This document shows, in pieces, positions 24,798-32,643 of a stretch of DNA of 36,329 nucleotides. The stretch covers positions 1 to 36,329 of the forward strand of contig JAVBLG010000031.1 of assembly GCA_031553655.1 (NCBI GenBank). Reading direction: 5' to 3'. The position numbers were made by a program, and so were the translations under genes. The stretch comes from JAVBLG01 sp031553655. GTDB taxonomy: Bacteria; Desulfobacterota; Desulfovibrionia; Desulfovibrionales; Desulfovibrionaceae. Position 1 is the first letter of the stretch; every line of letters starts with the position of its first letter. The notes under the pieces are model-generated. The model was not told the DNA's origin and did no database searches. It saw nothing but the letters and a program-made list of their open reading frames with translations.

Positions 24798-25673
24798 ATG
24801 TATTGCTCATTCCATGACGAATATTTTAAGGGTGAGGCTCTGGAGCTTATGCAGTCAGCCATAGCCCTGGCTCTGCTTGAAGACGGCCGCGATCTTACAT
24901 CCGAAGCCGTTTTCCCTCCCGAAGCCGAGCTTAACGCGCTTATTGTGGCCAAGGAAAAAACCATTCTGGCCGGGTTACCCTTTATCCCGCTTATAATGGA
25001 AAATTGCAATATGCCTTTTGAGTGGAAGGCTATGGCGCGGGAAGGGGATCTGCTTGAGCCGGGCACTTTCGTGGCCGGCATCAGAGGGCGGGCCGCAGCC
25101 GTTTTAAAAGCGGAAAGGATAATTCTCAACTTTATTACCCACCTTTCGGGAGTGGCCAATCTCACGTCCAGATATGTTAAAGCTCTTGAGGGCACCGGGG
25201 TGCGCCTGCTCGACACTCGAAAAACCATGCCTTGCCTGCGCTGGCCGGACAAATATGCGGTGCGGGTGGGTGGAGGATGCAACCATCGGCGCAATCTGGT
25301 GGAGATGCTCATGCTTAAAGACAATCACATTGATGCCTCAGGCTCCATGAGCAGGGCGGTGGCTCTTTTGCGTGAGAAGTACAACCCATGCCCACCCATT
25401 GTGGTGGAGTGCCGCAATGTGACCGAAACGCGCGAAGCCGTGGCCCTGAAGGTTAATCACATTTTGCTCGACAATATGGAACATGCTGTGCTGTCGCAGT
25501 CTCTGGCCCTTATTCCCGCCGAAATCGCGGCTGAAATCAGCGGCGGAGTTACCCTAAACACTATAAGGGAACTGGCGCTCACCGGACCGCGCCGGGCCGA
25601 TTACATTTCCGTGGGCCGCCTCACGCATTCGGCTGTTTCCGCCGACTTCAGCATGCGAATCAATAAAGATTAA
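24798..25673 (+). CDS. nadC: Nicotinate-nucleotide pyrophosphorylase (carboxylating)
   Basis: A 291-residue quinolinate phosphoribosyltransferase that converts quinolinate and PRPP to nicotinate mononucleotide, CO2 and PPi. Diagnostic motifs are the LLDTRKTMPCLRWPDKYAV and GGGCNHRRNLVEMLMLKDNHI segments, plus the C-terminal ISGGVTLNTIRE. The frame stays open upstream to 24687, but I chose the ATG at 24798 because CGGGGAC precedes it and the family is about 285 residues long. The first gene of a nadC-nadA-nadB operon, with nadA starting 31 nt later. Confidence 0.95.
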   Translation: MYCSFHDEYFKGEALELMQSAIALALLEDGRDLTSEAVFPPEAELNALIVAKEKTILAGLPFIPLIMENCNMPFEWKAMAREGDLLEPGTFVAGIRGRAAAVLKAERIILNFITHLSGVANLTSRYVKALEGTGVRLLDTRKTMPCLRWPDKYAVRVGGGCNHRRNLVEMLMLKDNHIDASGSMSRAVALLREKYNPCPPIVVECRNVTETREAVALKVNHILLDNMEHAVLSQSLALIPAEIAAEISGGVTLNTIRELALTGPRRADYISVGRLTHSAVSADFSMRINKD

Positions 25674-25704
25674 AAGGCTGTCCCCCAAAAAAATGGAGCC
25701 TCAA

Positions 25705-26739
25705 ATGAATGAAACATCGCTGCAAATAGAATCTCTGCGCAAGGAACTGGGAAACAAGCTCTGCATTCTCGGGCATCACTACCAGAGTGACGCCGTGATC
25801 GCGCATTGCGATTATACCGGCGATTCACTGGAGCTGGCCCGCAGGGTTCCTTCCATTAGTGCCGAACACATAGTTTTTTGCGGGGTGTATTTTATGGGAG
25901 AGTCGGCGGCGCTGCTGGCCGGGCCGGAACAGAAAGTGTATCTGCCCGACGAAAACGCCGATTGCGTCATGGCGCGCATGGCCCCGGCCACCCTGCTGGA
26001 AGAAGTTCTGCAAAAACTTGCCGCTGCCGGGCGCAAAATAATTCCTGTAGCCTACGTTAACACCTCGCTGGCGATCAAGGCGGTAGTGGGGCGGCATGGC
26101 GGCACGGTGTGCACTTCGGCAAATGCCCAAAAAGTGCTGAAATGGGCACTGGACAATGGCGATGCCGTGCTTTTCCTGCCTGACAAAAATCTGGCCCGCA
26201 ACACCGCGGAGCAACTCGCCCTGGATAAGGCCCAACAGTATGTTGTGGACATCCGTCAGGGCGGGCGCATTGATCTCGACCGGGCGCGGGAGGCCCGCCT
26301 GCTGATCTGGCCGGGGTGCTGCGCCATTCACGCCAAATTTAATGCGGAAAAAATTGCCAGAGTGAGAAAGGCCTGCCCGTCGTGCCTCGTGGCGGTGCAC
26401 CCCGAATGCAGCCCGGAAACGGTTGGTGCGGCCGATGCGGTGGGATCCACTTCATTTTTGATTGATTATGTGGCCAAGGCCCCGGCTGGAAGTACTGTGG
26501 TAATAGGCACCGAGATAAATCTTGTGGAACGTTTGCGCACCCGCCATGCCGGATTTTTGCGGGTTATGCCTTTAGATAAGGCATCTTGTTCGCATATGGC
26601 AAAAGTTACAGAGGAAAAGCTGGCGAAGCTGCTTGCGGCCATCAAGGATAATCAGGCCGGGCCGTTGACGGTGGTTGAAAATCTCAAAGAACCGGCCCGG
26701 CTTTCTCTGGAAAGAATGCTGGAAATGCCGCTTTCCTAA
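25705..26739 (+). CDS. nadA: Quinolinate synthase
   Basis: A 344-residue [4Fe-4S] enzyme that condenses iminoaspartate with dihydroxyacetone phosphate to quinolinate. Motifs include LGHHYQSDAVI, GDSLELAR, FCGVYFMGESA, CTSANA, HPECSPE and the C-terminal CSHMAKVTEEKL. The three expected cluster cysteines are in FCG, HPEC and ASCSHMAK. The ATG at 25705 is preferred over the in-frame ATG at 25693 because GGAG lies six bases before it, while the earlier one has no ribosome-binding site. The WPGCCAIH segment has an extra adjacent cysteine. It sits between nadC and nadB. Confidence 0.95.
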   Translation: MNETSLQIESLRKELGNKLCILGHHYQSDAVIAHCDYTGDSLELARRVPSISAEHIVFCGVYFMGESAALLAGPEQKVYLPDENADCVMARMAPATLLEEVLQKLAAAGRKIIPVAYVNTSLAIKAVVGRHGGTVCTSANAQKVLKWALDNGDAVLFLPDKNLARNTAEQLALDKAQQYVVDIRQGGRIDLDRAREARLLIWPGCCAIHAKFNAEKIARVRKACPSCLVAVHPECSPETVGAADAVGSTSFLIDYVAKAPAGSTVVIGTEINLVERLRTRHAGFLRVMPLDKASCSHMAKVTEEKLAKLLAAIKDNQAGPLTVVENLKEPARLSLERMLEMPLS

Positions 26740-26756
26740 ATAAGCGAGAAAAAAAT

Positions 26757-28352
26757 ATGATTAAAGAAAGTTCCGAGCGCCTTTACTGTAAGACTTTGAT
26801 CATAGGCTCCGGCATAGCCGGATGCTGCGCCGCCCTGACCATGGCCGACAAGGGTGTGGAAGTAACGCTGATCAACGCCGGTTCGAACCTTGGCGGCGGC
26901 AATTCCGAACTGGCCCAGGGAGGCATAATTTATACCACCCCGGAGCGCGACGACGCCCCGGCCCTGCAAAAGGATATTCTTGTCGCCGGGCACCGCCTCA
27001 ATAATACCAAAGCGGTACGCCAGCTCTGCCTCAAAGGTCCGGAACTGGTGGACAGCATGCTCATGGGCCGGGCCGGGCTTGATTTTGACCGCGATCCTGA
27101 TGGCGCATTCAATCTGGCCAGGGAAGGCGGGCATTCCACGGCGCGCATTCTGCACCGGGCCGACTATACCGGCAAGTCGATCATGGAGGGGCTTATCGCC
27201 GCGGTGGAGGCTTCGCCCAACATCAGAGTGCTTACCGATCGTTCGGCCATCGACCTTCTGACCAGCGGGCATCACGCCAAGGCCCTGACCTATCGCTACC
27301 AACTTCAGAATTCCTGCGTGGGCGCTTATGTTTTCAATGATCGCACCGGCGCGATTGAAACCATTCTGTCCGATTTCACAGTGCTGGCCACCGGCGGGGT
27401 GGGGCAGGTCTTTCTGCATTCCACCAACTCGCCTTCTTCCGTCGGCTCAGGCATATCCATGGCCCAACGCGCCGGCGCTTCCCTTGCTAATATGGAATTC
27501 ATGCAATTCCATCCCACGTCGCTTTACGACAAGATGAGCGGCCGCCGTCCGCTGATTACCGAAGCTATGCGTGGCGAGGGCGCGCGCCTGCTCGACGGCG
27601 ATCGCCAGGCCTTCATGAAGCGCTTTGATCCGCGTGGAGATCTTGCCCCGCGCGACATCGTGTCGCAGGCCATGGTGGAGATGATGCTGCATAACGGCGA
27701 GCCTTGTTTGTATCTCGACGCCCGTGCGATTAATCAGGATCTGAAAAAACGTTTTCCTACCGTTTTCGCCAACTGCGCCCAGCTTGGGCTGGACATTCGC
27801 GAAGACCTCATTCCCGTTGTGCCGTCGGCCCATTATTTTTGCGGCGGAATTTTAACCGACACCAACGGCCGCACCTCGCTGGAACGCCTTTACAGCGTGG
27901 GCGAATGCGCTTGCACAGGCCTGCACGGGGCCAATCGTCTTGCCAGCACTTCGCTGCTGGAAGGAGTGGTTTTCGGTTGCTGCGCCGGGCAGGATATAGC
28001 CCGGAGGCTTGGCGGCCGCTCCTCTTTAAACAGACATCTGTGCGACTCCATAGCCGATTGGAACGCCACCGGCGACGAGCACAATGACGACCCGGCCCTG
28101 GTTGCCCAGGACTGGGCCAACATCCGCCATACCATGTGGAATTATGTCGGCATTTCGCGCACAACCGCCCGCCTGAAACGTGCTTTCGAAAGCTTGCGCG
28201 ATCTCAGCCGCAACATACACGATTTTTATAAGAATACGTCCCTTTCGCGTCCTCTGGTGGATCTTTTCCACGGCTGCCAGACGGCCTATATCATTACCCA
28301 GGCCGCCTTGCGCAATACAAAGGGGGTTGGTTGCCACCGTAGAATTGATTAG
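26757..28352 (+). CDS. nadB: L-aspartate oxidase
   Basis: A 531-residue flavoprotein that oxidises L-aspartate to iminoaspartate, the substrate of NadA. The N-terminal FAD fold IIGSGIAGCCAAL is followed by the GGGNSELAQGG and GGHSTARILHRADYTG motifs and the catalytic region EFMQFHPTSLY. GEGARLLDGD, HYFCGGI and GECACTGLHGANRLASTSLLE follow, as in the fumarate-reductase/NadB superfamily. In anaerobes fumarate rather than oxygen is probably the acceptor. It starts 17 nt after nadA. Its stop codon overlaps the first bases of a dispersed repeat (28350-28383), so the repeat lies at the very end of the operon. Confidence 0.96.
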   Translation: MIKESSERLYCKTLIIGSGIAGCCAALTMADKGVEVTLINAGSNLGGGNSELAQGGIIYTTPERDDAPALQKDILVAGHRLNNTKAVRQLCLKGPELVDSMLMGRAGLDFDRDPDGAFNLAREGGHSTARILHRADYTGKSIMEGLIAAVEASPNIRVLTDRSAIDLLTSGHHAKALTYRYQLQNSCVGAYVFNDRTGAIETILSDFTVLATGGVGQVFLHSTNSPSSVGSGISMAQRAGASLANMEFMQFHPTSLYDKMSGRRPLITEAMRGEGARLLDGDRQAFMKRFDPRGDLAPRDIVSQAMVEMMLHNGEPCLYLDARAINQDLKKRFPTVFANCAQLGLDIREDLIPVVPSAHYFCGGILTDTNGRTSLERLYSVGECACTGLHGANRLASTSLLEGVVFGCCAGQDIARRLGGRSSLNRHLCDSIADWNATGDEHNDDPALVAQDWANIRHTMWNYVGISRTTARLKRAFESLRDLSRNIHDFYKNTSLSRPLVDLFHGCQTAYIITQAALRNTKGVGCHRRID

Positions 28353-28383
28353 GGCATTTTGCTAATGAAATAAGTAAAATGCT
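28350..28383 (+). repeat. Dispersed hairpin repeat, copy A (3' end of nadB)
   Basis: This 34-bp segment matches 33755-33788 (downstream of gcvT) at 26 of 34 positions in the same orientation. Its ends GCATTTT and AAAATGC are complementary and could form a hairpin. It may act as an mRNA 3'-end structure. Confidence 0.5.
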
Positions 28384-28676
28384 TTGGTTGCCCGAATTAG
28401 GATACAGTCTCTGGGCGGCCTTGTGTTGATTAGTGGGCGGATAACCATTTTTTTACTAATGCTAACGCATTCGGGCGGTTGCTTACGCAAGTGCCTTGGG
28501 ACTACGCGATGGGGCTCGCCAGCCCTGCTTTTTCCGGTGAAAGCCTTGCTATCCGCTTGAATAAATGCTATACGGAAAGCGAAGATCAGCGTATATGCGC
28601 TTTTGGGCATTATTATATATTTTTAAATTTCATAGATGGCTTCGATGATTTTGTTCAGACAGGGCCACCTTTGACC
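28384..28676. other. Non-coding gap between nadB and zapB-like gene, with an unconfirmed minus-strand ORF
   Basis: About 340 bp lie between nadB and the next gene. A minus-strand frame of 82 codons (28362-28610) is open across most of it but has no ribosome-binding site. GCGGATA (about 28435) and TATCCGC (about 28551) are inverted over ~115 bp. I cannot assign a function. It could be a degraded gene, a repeat remnant or a structured RNA. Confidence 0.25.
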
Positions 28677-28692
28677 GGAGAGTTATAATATC

Positions 28693-28941
28693 ATGGAATT
28701 GCTAGATTTACTCGAAAGTAAAGTTACAGATATGCTTGGCGCGATGGAAAACCTGCGCGCGGAGAATTCCCGGCTTGCGGAAGAGCTGGCCGCTCTTGCT
28801 GTCAGTCGCGATGAGATCGTGGCACTCCTGGAAGAAGAAAACAAAAATTTGAGCGATGCCCTTGCTGAAGAACGAAGAATAAAGGAAGCTGTGCTCGCGC
28901 GCATAGACGGCGTTCTGGCCAAACTGGGCGGGCAGAATTGA
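28693..28941 (+). CDS. zapB: ZapB-like coiled-coil protein
   Basis: An 82-residue protein predicted to be one continuous coiled coil, with heptad leucines and many Glu/Lys residues (LESKVTDM, LRAENSRLAEELAAL, LLEEENKNLSDAL). Size, composition and position directly before zapA fit ZapB, which links the Z-ring to other division components. The coiled-coil nature is visible; the name relies mainly on context, since such sequences are low in information. GGAGAG lies 9-12 nt before the ATG. zapA begins 16 nt after its stop. Confidence 0.7.
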   Translation: MELLDLLESKVTDMLGAMENLRAENSRLAEELAALAVSRDEIVALLEEENKNLSDALAEERRIKEAVLARIDGVLAKLGGQN

Positions 28942-28957
28942 CACGGCTTTTCCTTGT

Positions 28958-29221
28958 ATGAATAATTTTAATCTTACCGTTCTTGGTCTTGCCGTGGCCT
29001 TTCGAGCTGTGGCCGAGCCGGAGCTTATGAATCGGGCTCACGCTCTAGTGGAAGAACGGTTTGATAAGTTGAAGTCTCACGGAGGGCAAGGGAACAAGGA
29101 TGCCCTGTTGAGATATCTGGTGCTGAGCTTGGCCTGCGAGTTATTGCAAGCGCACAAGCAGCTTGAAGGCGTACAGGAGCGTATAGATACTCTCCTCGCC
29201 ACGATAGAAAGAAATGCTTGA
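28958..29221 (+). CDS. zapA: Cell division protein ZapA
   Basis: An 87-residue protein with the ZapA pattern. The N-terminal LTVLGLAVAFRAVAEPELMNRA aligns with the family's globular head (read here as VLGLAVAFRA then EPELMNRA). A helical C-terminal half (YLVLSLACELLQAHKQLE) follows. ZapA bundles FtsZ filaments at mid-cell. It has no convincing ribosome-binding site and follows the ZapB-like gene by 16 nt, so coupled translation is likely. It is followed by 6S RNA, the same zapA-ssrS order known from many proteobacteria, which supports both assignments. Confidence 0.88.
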   Translation: MNNFNLTVLGLAVAFRAVAEPELMNRAHALVEERFDKLKSHGGQGNKDALLRYLVLSLACELLQAHKQLEGVQERIDTLLATIERNA

Positions 29222-29234
29222 TTTTTATATACAA

Positions 29235-29470
29235 AGTATGCCCTGGGGTGTGCGTGATGACATGTCGATGCTGACCGAACATTTACGAGAACGGGAGCCG
29301 TTTAGCTCTTTTTGGTGTGCATGCCCGGCCTGACCGGGAAGCCTGAAGAAAGACAATGGCGCCCACCTGGGTAACCAGGTCTGAATCGAACATGACACAC
29401 GGCCCCTCGGGGTTTCCAAGGACCACAACGCTGATCCGCTTTACGCGGATCAGTCGTTTGTGGGGTACTC
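29235..29470 (+). ncRNA. ssrS: 6S RNA
   Basis: 6S RNA binds sigma-70 RNA polymerase holoenzyme as an open-promoter mimic and down-regulates many promoters. The segment around 29314-29346 (GGTGTGCATGCCCGGCC, then ACCGGGAAGCCTGAA) closely parallels the E. coli 6S core GGTGAGCATGCTCGG...CCGAGAAGCCTTAAAA. The ends can pair (AGTA-CCCTG near 29235 with TGGGG-TACT near 29461-29469), as expected for the closing stem. A 9-bp hairpin CTGATCCGC/GCGGATCAG lies near the 3' side (29431-29453). Its position directly after zapA is the usual one. The ends are estimated to within about 10 nt. Confidence 0.88.
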
Positions 29471-29552
29471 ACTTATTGTTATATAGACTCGTCCTTTTTC
29501 TATCCTGCCTTCTTTTCCGCGCCTTATATCCGTCATAAATCCGAATCTTGCC

Positions 29553-29580
29553 CGGCCGGTTTGCGAACAGGCCGCGTTTT
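29553..29580 (+). terminator. Rho-independent terminator downstream of 6S RNA
   Basis: CGGCC (29553-29557) pairs with GGCCG (29570-29574) with an inner GTT/AAC, followed by CGTTTTC and a further T-rich tract. It lies about 80 nt after the 6S RNA and before rny. The 82 nt from 29471 to 29552 hold nothing else recognisable. Confidence 0.55.
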
Positions 29581-29657
29581 CTTGCGCGCTTTTTTCCTGA
29601 ATTGATTATTCAAAACTGCCCTCGGGCTGTTTTTATACATATTTGGAGTTGATTCAT

Positions 29658-31217
29658 ATGGATTTTCTTACGGTTGTTATTGCTTTTATCTGCGCCTGTC
29701 TTGGCCTTGGCGGCGGAATGCTGGCCTACAAGAATTTCGCCGCCAAACGTGTTGGTGACGCGGAGGAGCTGGCCAGGCGCATAGTGGAAGAAGCGCGAAA
29801 AGAAGCCCAAGCCCAAAAAAAAGAAATTTTGCTCCAGGGGCAGGACGATATTTTTAATCAGAAAAAGGAGATGGAGCACGAGTTTAAAGAGCGCCAGCGC
29901 GAACTAAAAGCCAAAGACCGCAAGCTTGAAGAACAGAGCGAGCGTCTGGAAGAAAAACTGGAAAAGGCCAGTCAGAAGGAACATGAAATTATTGCTGTCG
30001 AAAAGGAGCTGGCCCGCAAGGAACGCACTCTGCTGGAGCTTGAAGAAAGCCTCAATAACAGCATTGAAAGCCAGAACCAGATTTTGCAGGAAATAGCCGG
30101 CATGAGCGCTGAACAGGCCAGAACCCGCCTGTTGGAAGAAGTTGAAGTGCGCATTCGCCACGAATCGGCCCGCATGGTGCGCCAGATTGAAAGCGAAGCC
30201 CGCGAAACGGCCGACCGCAAGGCCAAAGAAATTATCTGCAATGTCATCCAGCGTTACGCCGGAGACTACGTGGGCGAGCAGACTGTAACCGCCGTGACCC
30301 TGCCCAGTGAAGACATGAAGGGGCGCATAATCGGGCGTGAAGGCCGCAATATACGCTCGCTCGAAGCAGCTACCGGGGTGGATTTGATCATTGACGACAC
30401 TCCGGAAACCGTAATTATTTCGGCCTTTAGCCCCTTGCGCCGCCAAGTGGCTAAAATGGCTCTGGAACGATTAATTCAGGACGGGCGCATCCATCCCGCG
30501 CGCATTGAAGACATAGTGCAAAAATGCGAGCAGGAACTTGACGTACAGATTCGCGAAATTGGTGAACAAGCCACCTTTGACGCCGGGGTTTACGGAATTC
30601 ATCCTGAAATAGTTAAACTTCTAGGCCAATTGCGTTATCGTACCTCTTTTACACAAAATGTTTTGCAACATTCTCTTGAAGTGGCCGCCCTGTGCGGCAT
30701 GATGGCCGCAGAACTGGGTATGGACATCAAAAAGGCCAAACGCGCCGGTTTGCTGCACGACATCGGCAAAGCCGTGGACCACGAAGTCGAAGGCCCGCAT
30801 GCGCTCATTGGTTCGGATATTGCAAAAAAATACAATGAAAGCAAAGAAATAGTGCATGCAATAGCCGCGCACCATGAGGATCAGCGGCCTTCCACCGCTC
30901 TGGCTGTTCTGGTGCAGGCCTCCGATTCCCTGTCCGGGGCCAGACCAGGGGCGCGCAAGGACTTGCTCGAAAACTATGTGAAGCGCCTTGAAGATCTCGA
31001 AGGCATAGCCTCGGGCTTTGAAGGCGTGGCCAAGGCCTACGCCATACAGGCCGGACGCGAGATAAGGGTTATGGTCAATTCCGAAAACGTGGATGATGAC
31101 ACAACTTATGTGCTTTGCAAAAATATAGCGGAAAAAATTGAGAAAAATCTTACCTACCCTGGCCAGATCCGGGTTACGGTGATTAGGGAACGCCGCGCTG
31201 TAGGCTTCGCAAAGTAG
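29658..31217 (+). CDS. rny: Ribonuclease Y
   Basis: A 519-residue membrane-anchored endoribonuclease that initiates mRNA decay. The N-terminal membrane helix (about residues 3-25) is followed by a long charged coiled coil (about 30-200). A KH domain contains IIGREGRNIRSLEAATGVD, and an HD domain contains LLHDIGKAVDHE with metal ligands His367 and Asp368. HAIAAHHED provides further metal-binding residues. The ATG at 29658 is preferred over a TTG at 29643, because that TTG belongs to the TTGGAG ribosome-binding site. RNase Y is often found in bacteria that lack a full RNase E system. It has its own terminator and no close co-transcribed gene. Confidence 0.97.
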   Translation: MDFLTVVIAFICACLGLGGGMLAYKNFAAKRVGDAEELARRIVEEARKEAQAQKKEILLQGQDDIFNQKKEMEHEFKERQRELKAKDRKLEEQSERLEEKLEKASQKEHEIIAVEKELARKERTLLELEESLNNSIESQNQILQEIAGMSAEQARTRLLEEVEVRIRHESARMVRQIESEARETADRKAKEIICNVIQRYAGDYVGEQTVTAVTLPSEDMKGRIIGREGRNIRSLEAATGVDLIIDDTPETVIISAFSPLRRQVAKMALERLIQDGRIHPARIEDIVQKCEQELDVQIREIGEQATFDAGVYGIHPEIVKLLGQLRYRTSFTQNVLQHSLEVAALCGMMAAELGMDIKKAKRAGLLHDIGKAVDHEVEGPHALIGSDIAKKYNESKEIVHAIAAHHEDQRPSTALAVLVQASDSLSGARPGARKDLLENYVKRLEDLEGIASGFEGVAKAYAIQAGREIRVMVNSENVDDDTTYVLCKNIAEKIEKNLTYPGQIRVTVIRERRAVGFAK

Positions 31218-31224
31218 CTGTCTG

Positions 31225-31278
31225 GGTTTGCCGCGATACTTCGCTTCACCCTTGGCGGCAAACCGGACCGCTATTTTT
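31225..31278 (+). terminator. Rho-independent terminator of rny
   Basis: A perfect 10-bp stem GGTTTGCCGC/GCGGCAAACC (31225-31234 and 31255-31264) with a 20-nt loop is followed within 8 nt by TATTTTT. Confidence 0.7.
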
Positions 31279-31333
31279 CCATATTGTCCGTACGTAAGTC
31301 ATATAGCAGGCAAAATTTGAGGAGGTGCTTGCC

Positions 31334-31354
31334 ATGGCGCCACTTGTATGCTAA
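31334..31354 (+). CDS. Putative six-codon leader ORF upstream of lplA
   Basis: ATG at 31334 encodes only MAPLVC before TAA (31352-31354). It has a near-perfect Shine-Dalgarno GAGGAGGT (31319-31326) with a 7-nt spacer, better than that of the lplA gene itself. The initiation segment GCCATGGCGCCACTT matches the lplA start GCCATGGCGCAACTT at 14 of 15 bases. The stop codon is embedded in the 5' arm of a hairpin followed by a T-tract. That arrangement suggests a leader peptide in an attenuator, or an old duplication of the lplA start. Translation is not proven. Confidence 0.4.
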   Translation: MAPLVC

Positions 31355-31407
31355 TCTATTTTTGAATATTTGTATGTTCAACGTATTAGCATTACAGGTA
31401 TTTTTTT
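31348..31407 (+). promoter_or_regulatory. Hairpin and T-tract in the lplA leader (candidate attenuator)
   Basis: ATGCTAAT (31348-31355) and ATTAGCAT (31385-31392) are perfect complements with a 29-nt loop, followed after 8 nt by seven T residues (31401-31407). The stem is AT-rich, so it is a weak intrinsic terminator on its own. Ribosomes stopping at 31352 would cover its 5' arm. Confidence 0.4.
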
Positions 31408-31447
31408 ACTTCTACATAATCATTACCTCAGGCAGAGCTGTATCGCC

Positions 31448-32467
31448 ATGGCGCAACTTAATTTTGAAGACATCCATGCCGTAATTCTCGATTCCCTTGA
31501 TCCCGCCTTTAATCTTGCTCTTGAAGAATATCTTTTCCAAAACATCAAACCGGGTGATCCGGGGTTATTTTTGCTTTGGCGCAACGGTCCTTCAATTATT
31601 GTGGGGCGGCATCAGAATGCTGTGGAAGAAATAAACGAAGCTTTCGTGACCCAAAATGGTATTCCGGTGGTCCGCCGCATGACTGGCGGCGGCGCTGTTT
31701 ACCACGACGATGGAAACCTCAATTTTTCTTTCATCTTGCCGCGAGTTGGACGGGGTGTGCTCGATTTTACTCTTTTTTTGCGCCCTGTGCTTCAGGCTCT
31801 GCGCGATTTGGGAGTGGATGCGGAATTTTCCAGCCGCAACGACATAACTGTGGGCAGTCGCAAAATTTCCGGCAGCGCCCAGCGCCTTTCTTCTGTCGGC
31901 GTTTTGCATCATGGCACAATCATGTTCAACCTGGATCTGGAAACGCTCACCTGCGCTCTGGCTCCTTCCCCGGAAAAATTTATTTCCAAGGGCATTTCCT
32001 CGGTCAGGGAAAGAGTGGCCAACCTTGTGGAGCTTCTGCCGTCGGAAATTGACATGGATACGTTGTGCAAAATTCTGGTGAAGCGCTGTTCCGGTTCTCT
32101 GGGGCGGCTGTCCAGAGCGGCTCTGGACGGAGCCGAAGCCTTGGCCAGGAGCAAATACCGCACCTATAACTGGAATTACGGGGCCTCGCCTTCGTTTACC
32201 GAAAGACGCAAAAAACGTTTTTCCTGGGGAATGGTTGACCTGCGCTTGGAAATAAAAGAAGGATTGATTAATTCCTGCCGTTTTTATGGTGACTTTTTTT
32301 CAGTTGAAGACCTTGATTCCCTTGAAAAAAGCCTCTGCGGCGTCTCCCGTGACAGTGAAGCGGTGGTCGCCGTGCTGGATAAGTTTGACTTGACCAAGTA
32401 CTTTTCCGGGTGCAATATAACGACGATGCGCGCCTTTATAGCCTCAGGGCACCTTGCCGATGCCTGA
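31448..32467 (+). CDS. lplA: Lipoate-protein ligase A
   Basis: A 339-residue enzyme that activates lipoate with ATP and attaches it to lipoyl-domain lysines. The motif RRMTGGGAVYHDDGNLNFSF is diagnostic. SRNDITVGSRKISGSAQ contains the adenylate-binding lysine, and a C-terminal accessory domain follows. I chose the ATG at 31448 (MAQLNFED) because the frame upstream reads into leader sequence without a ribosome-binding site and begins with TTG. It directly precedes gcvT-gcvH-gcvPA-gcvPB, so GcvH is its obvious partner. Separate leaders suggest separate regulation. The ribosome-binding site (AGGCAGAG) is weak and distant. Confidence 0.93.
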   Translation: MAQLNFEDIHAVILDSLDPAFNLALEEYLFQNIKPGDPGLFLLWRNGPSIIVGRHQNAVEEINEAFVTQNGIPVVRRMTGGGAVYHDDGNLNFSFILPRVGRGVLDFTLFLRPVLQALRDLGVDAEFSSRNDITVGSRKISGSAQRLSSVGVLHHGTIMFNLDLETLTCALAPSPEKFISKGISSVRERVANLVELLPSEIDMDTLCKILVKRCSGSLGRLSRAALDGAEALARSKYRTYNWNYGASPSFTERRKKRFSWGMVDLRLEIKEGLINSCRFYGDFFSVEDLDSLEKSLCGVSRDSEAVVAVLDKFDLTKYFSGCNITTMRAFIASGHLADA

Positions 32468-32528
32468 CGGTTCCCATCCTATGTTTCGACTGCCTTTGAA
32501 GTTCTAATATTCACATATTGAAAGTAAT

Positions 32529-32571
32529 AATCAGCGCCTTGTAGCATGGTTTCAACTGTGCTAGGCTGATT
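32529..32571 (+). promoter_or_regulatory. Structured hairpin in the gcvT leader
   Basis: AATCAG (32529-32534) pairs with CTGATT (32566-32571), followed by CC/GG and TAGCA (32542-32546) with TGCTA (32559-32563). It lies about 70 nt before gcvT. It shows none of the sequence hallmarks of the glycine riboswitch. The role is unknown. Confidence 0.4.
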
Positions 32572-32643
32572 AGCAACAATTGTGTTCTATTTTGCCTTTT
32601 TTCCGCTTTTTGTTCCAATAACCCCCTTACGTTGGAGAACGCC

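Noticed and set aside
24692..25324. A 210-codon open frame on the minus strand inside nadC.
   Set aside because: Fully antisense to a clearly recognisable nadC, with serine/arginine-rich composition typical of a shadow frame.
32546..32569. A 7-codon ORF (MVSTVLG) in the gcvT leader hairpin.
   Set aside because: No Shine-Dalgarno precedes it, and it lies within the stem-loop; nothing suggests translation.
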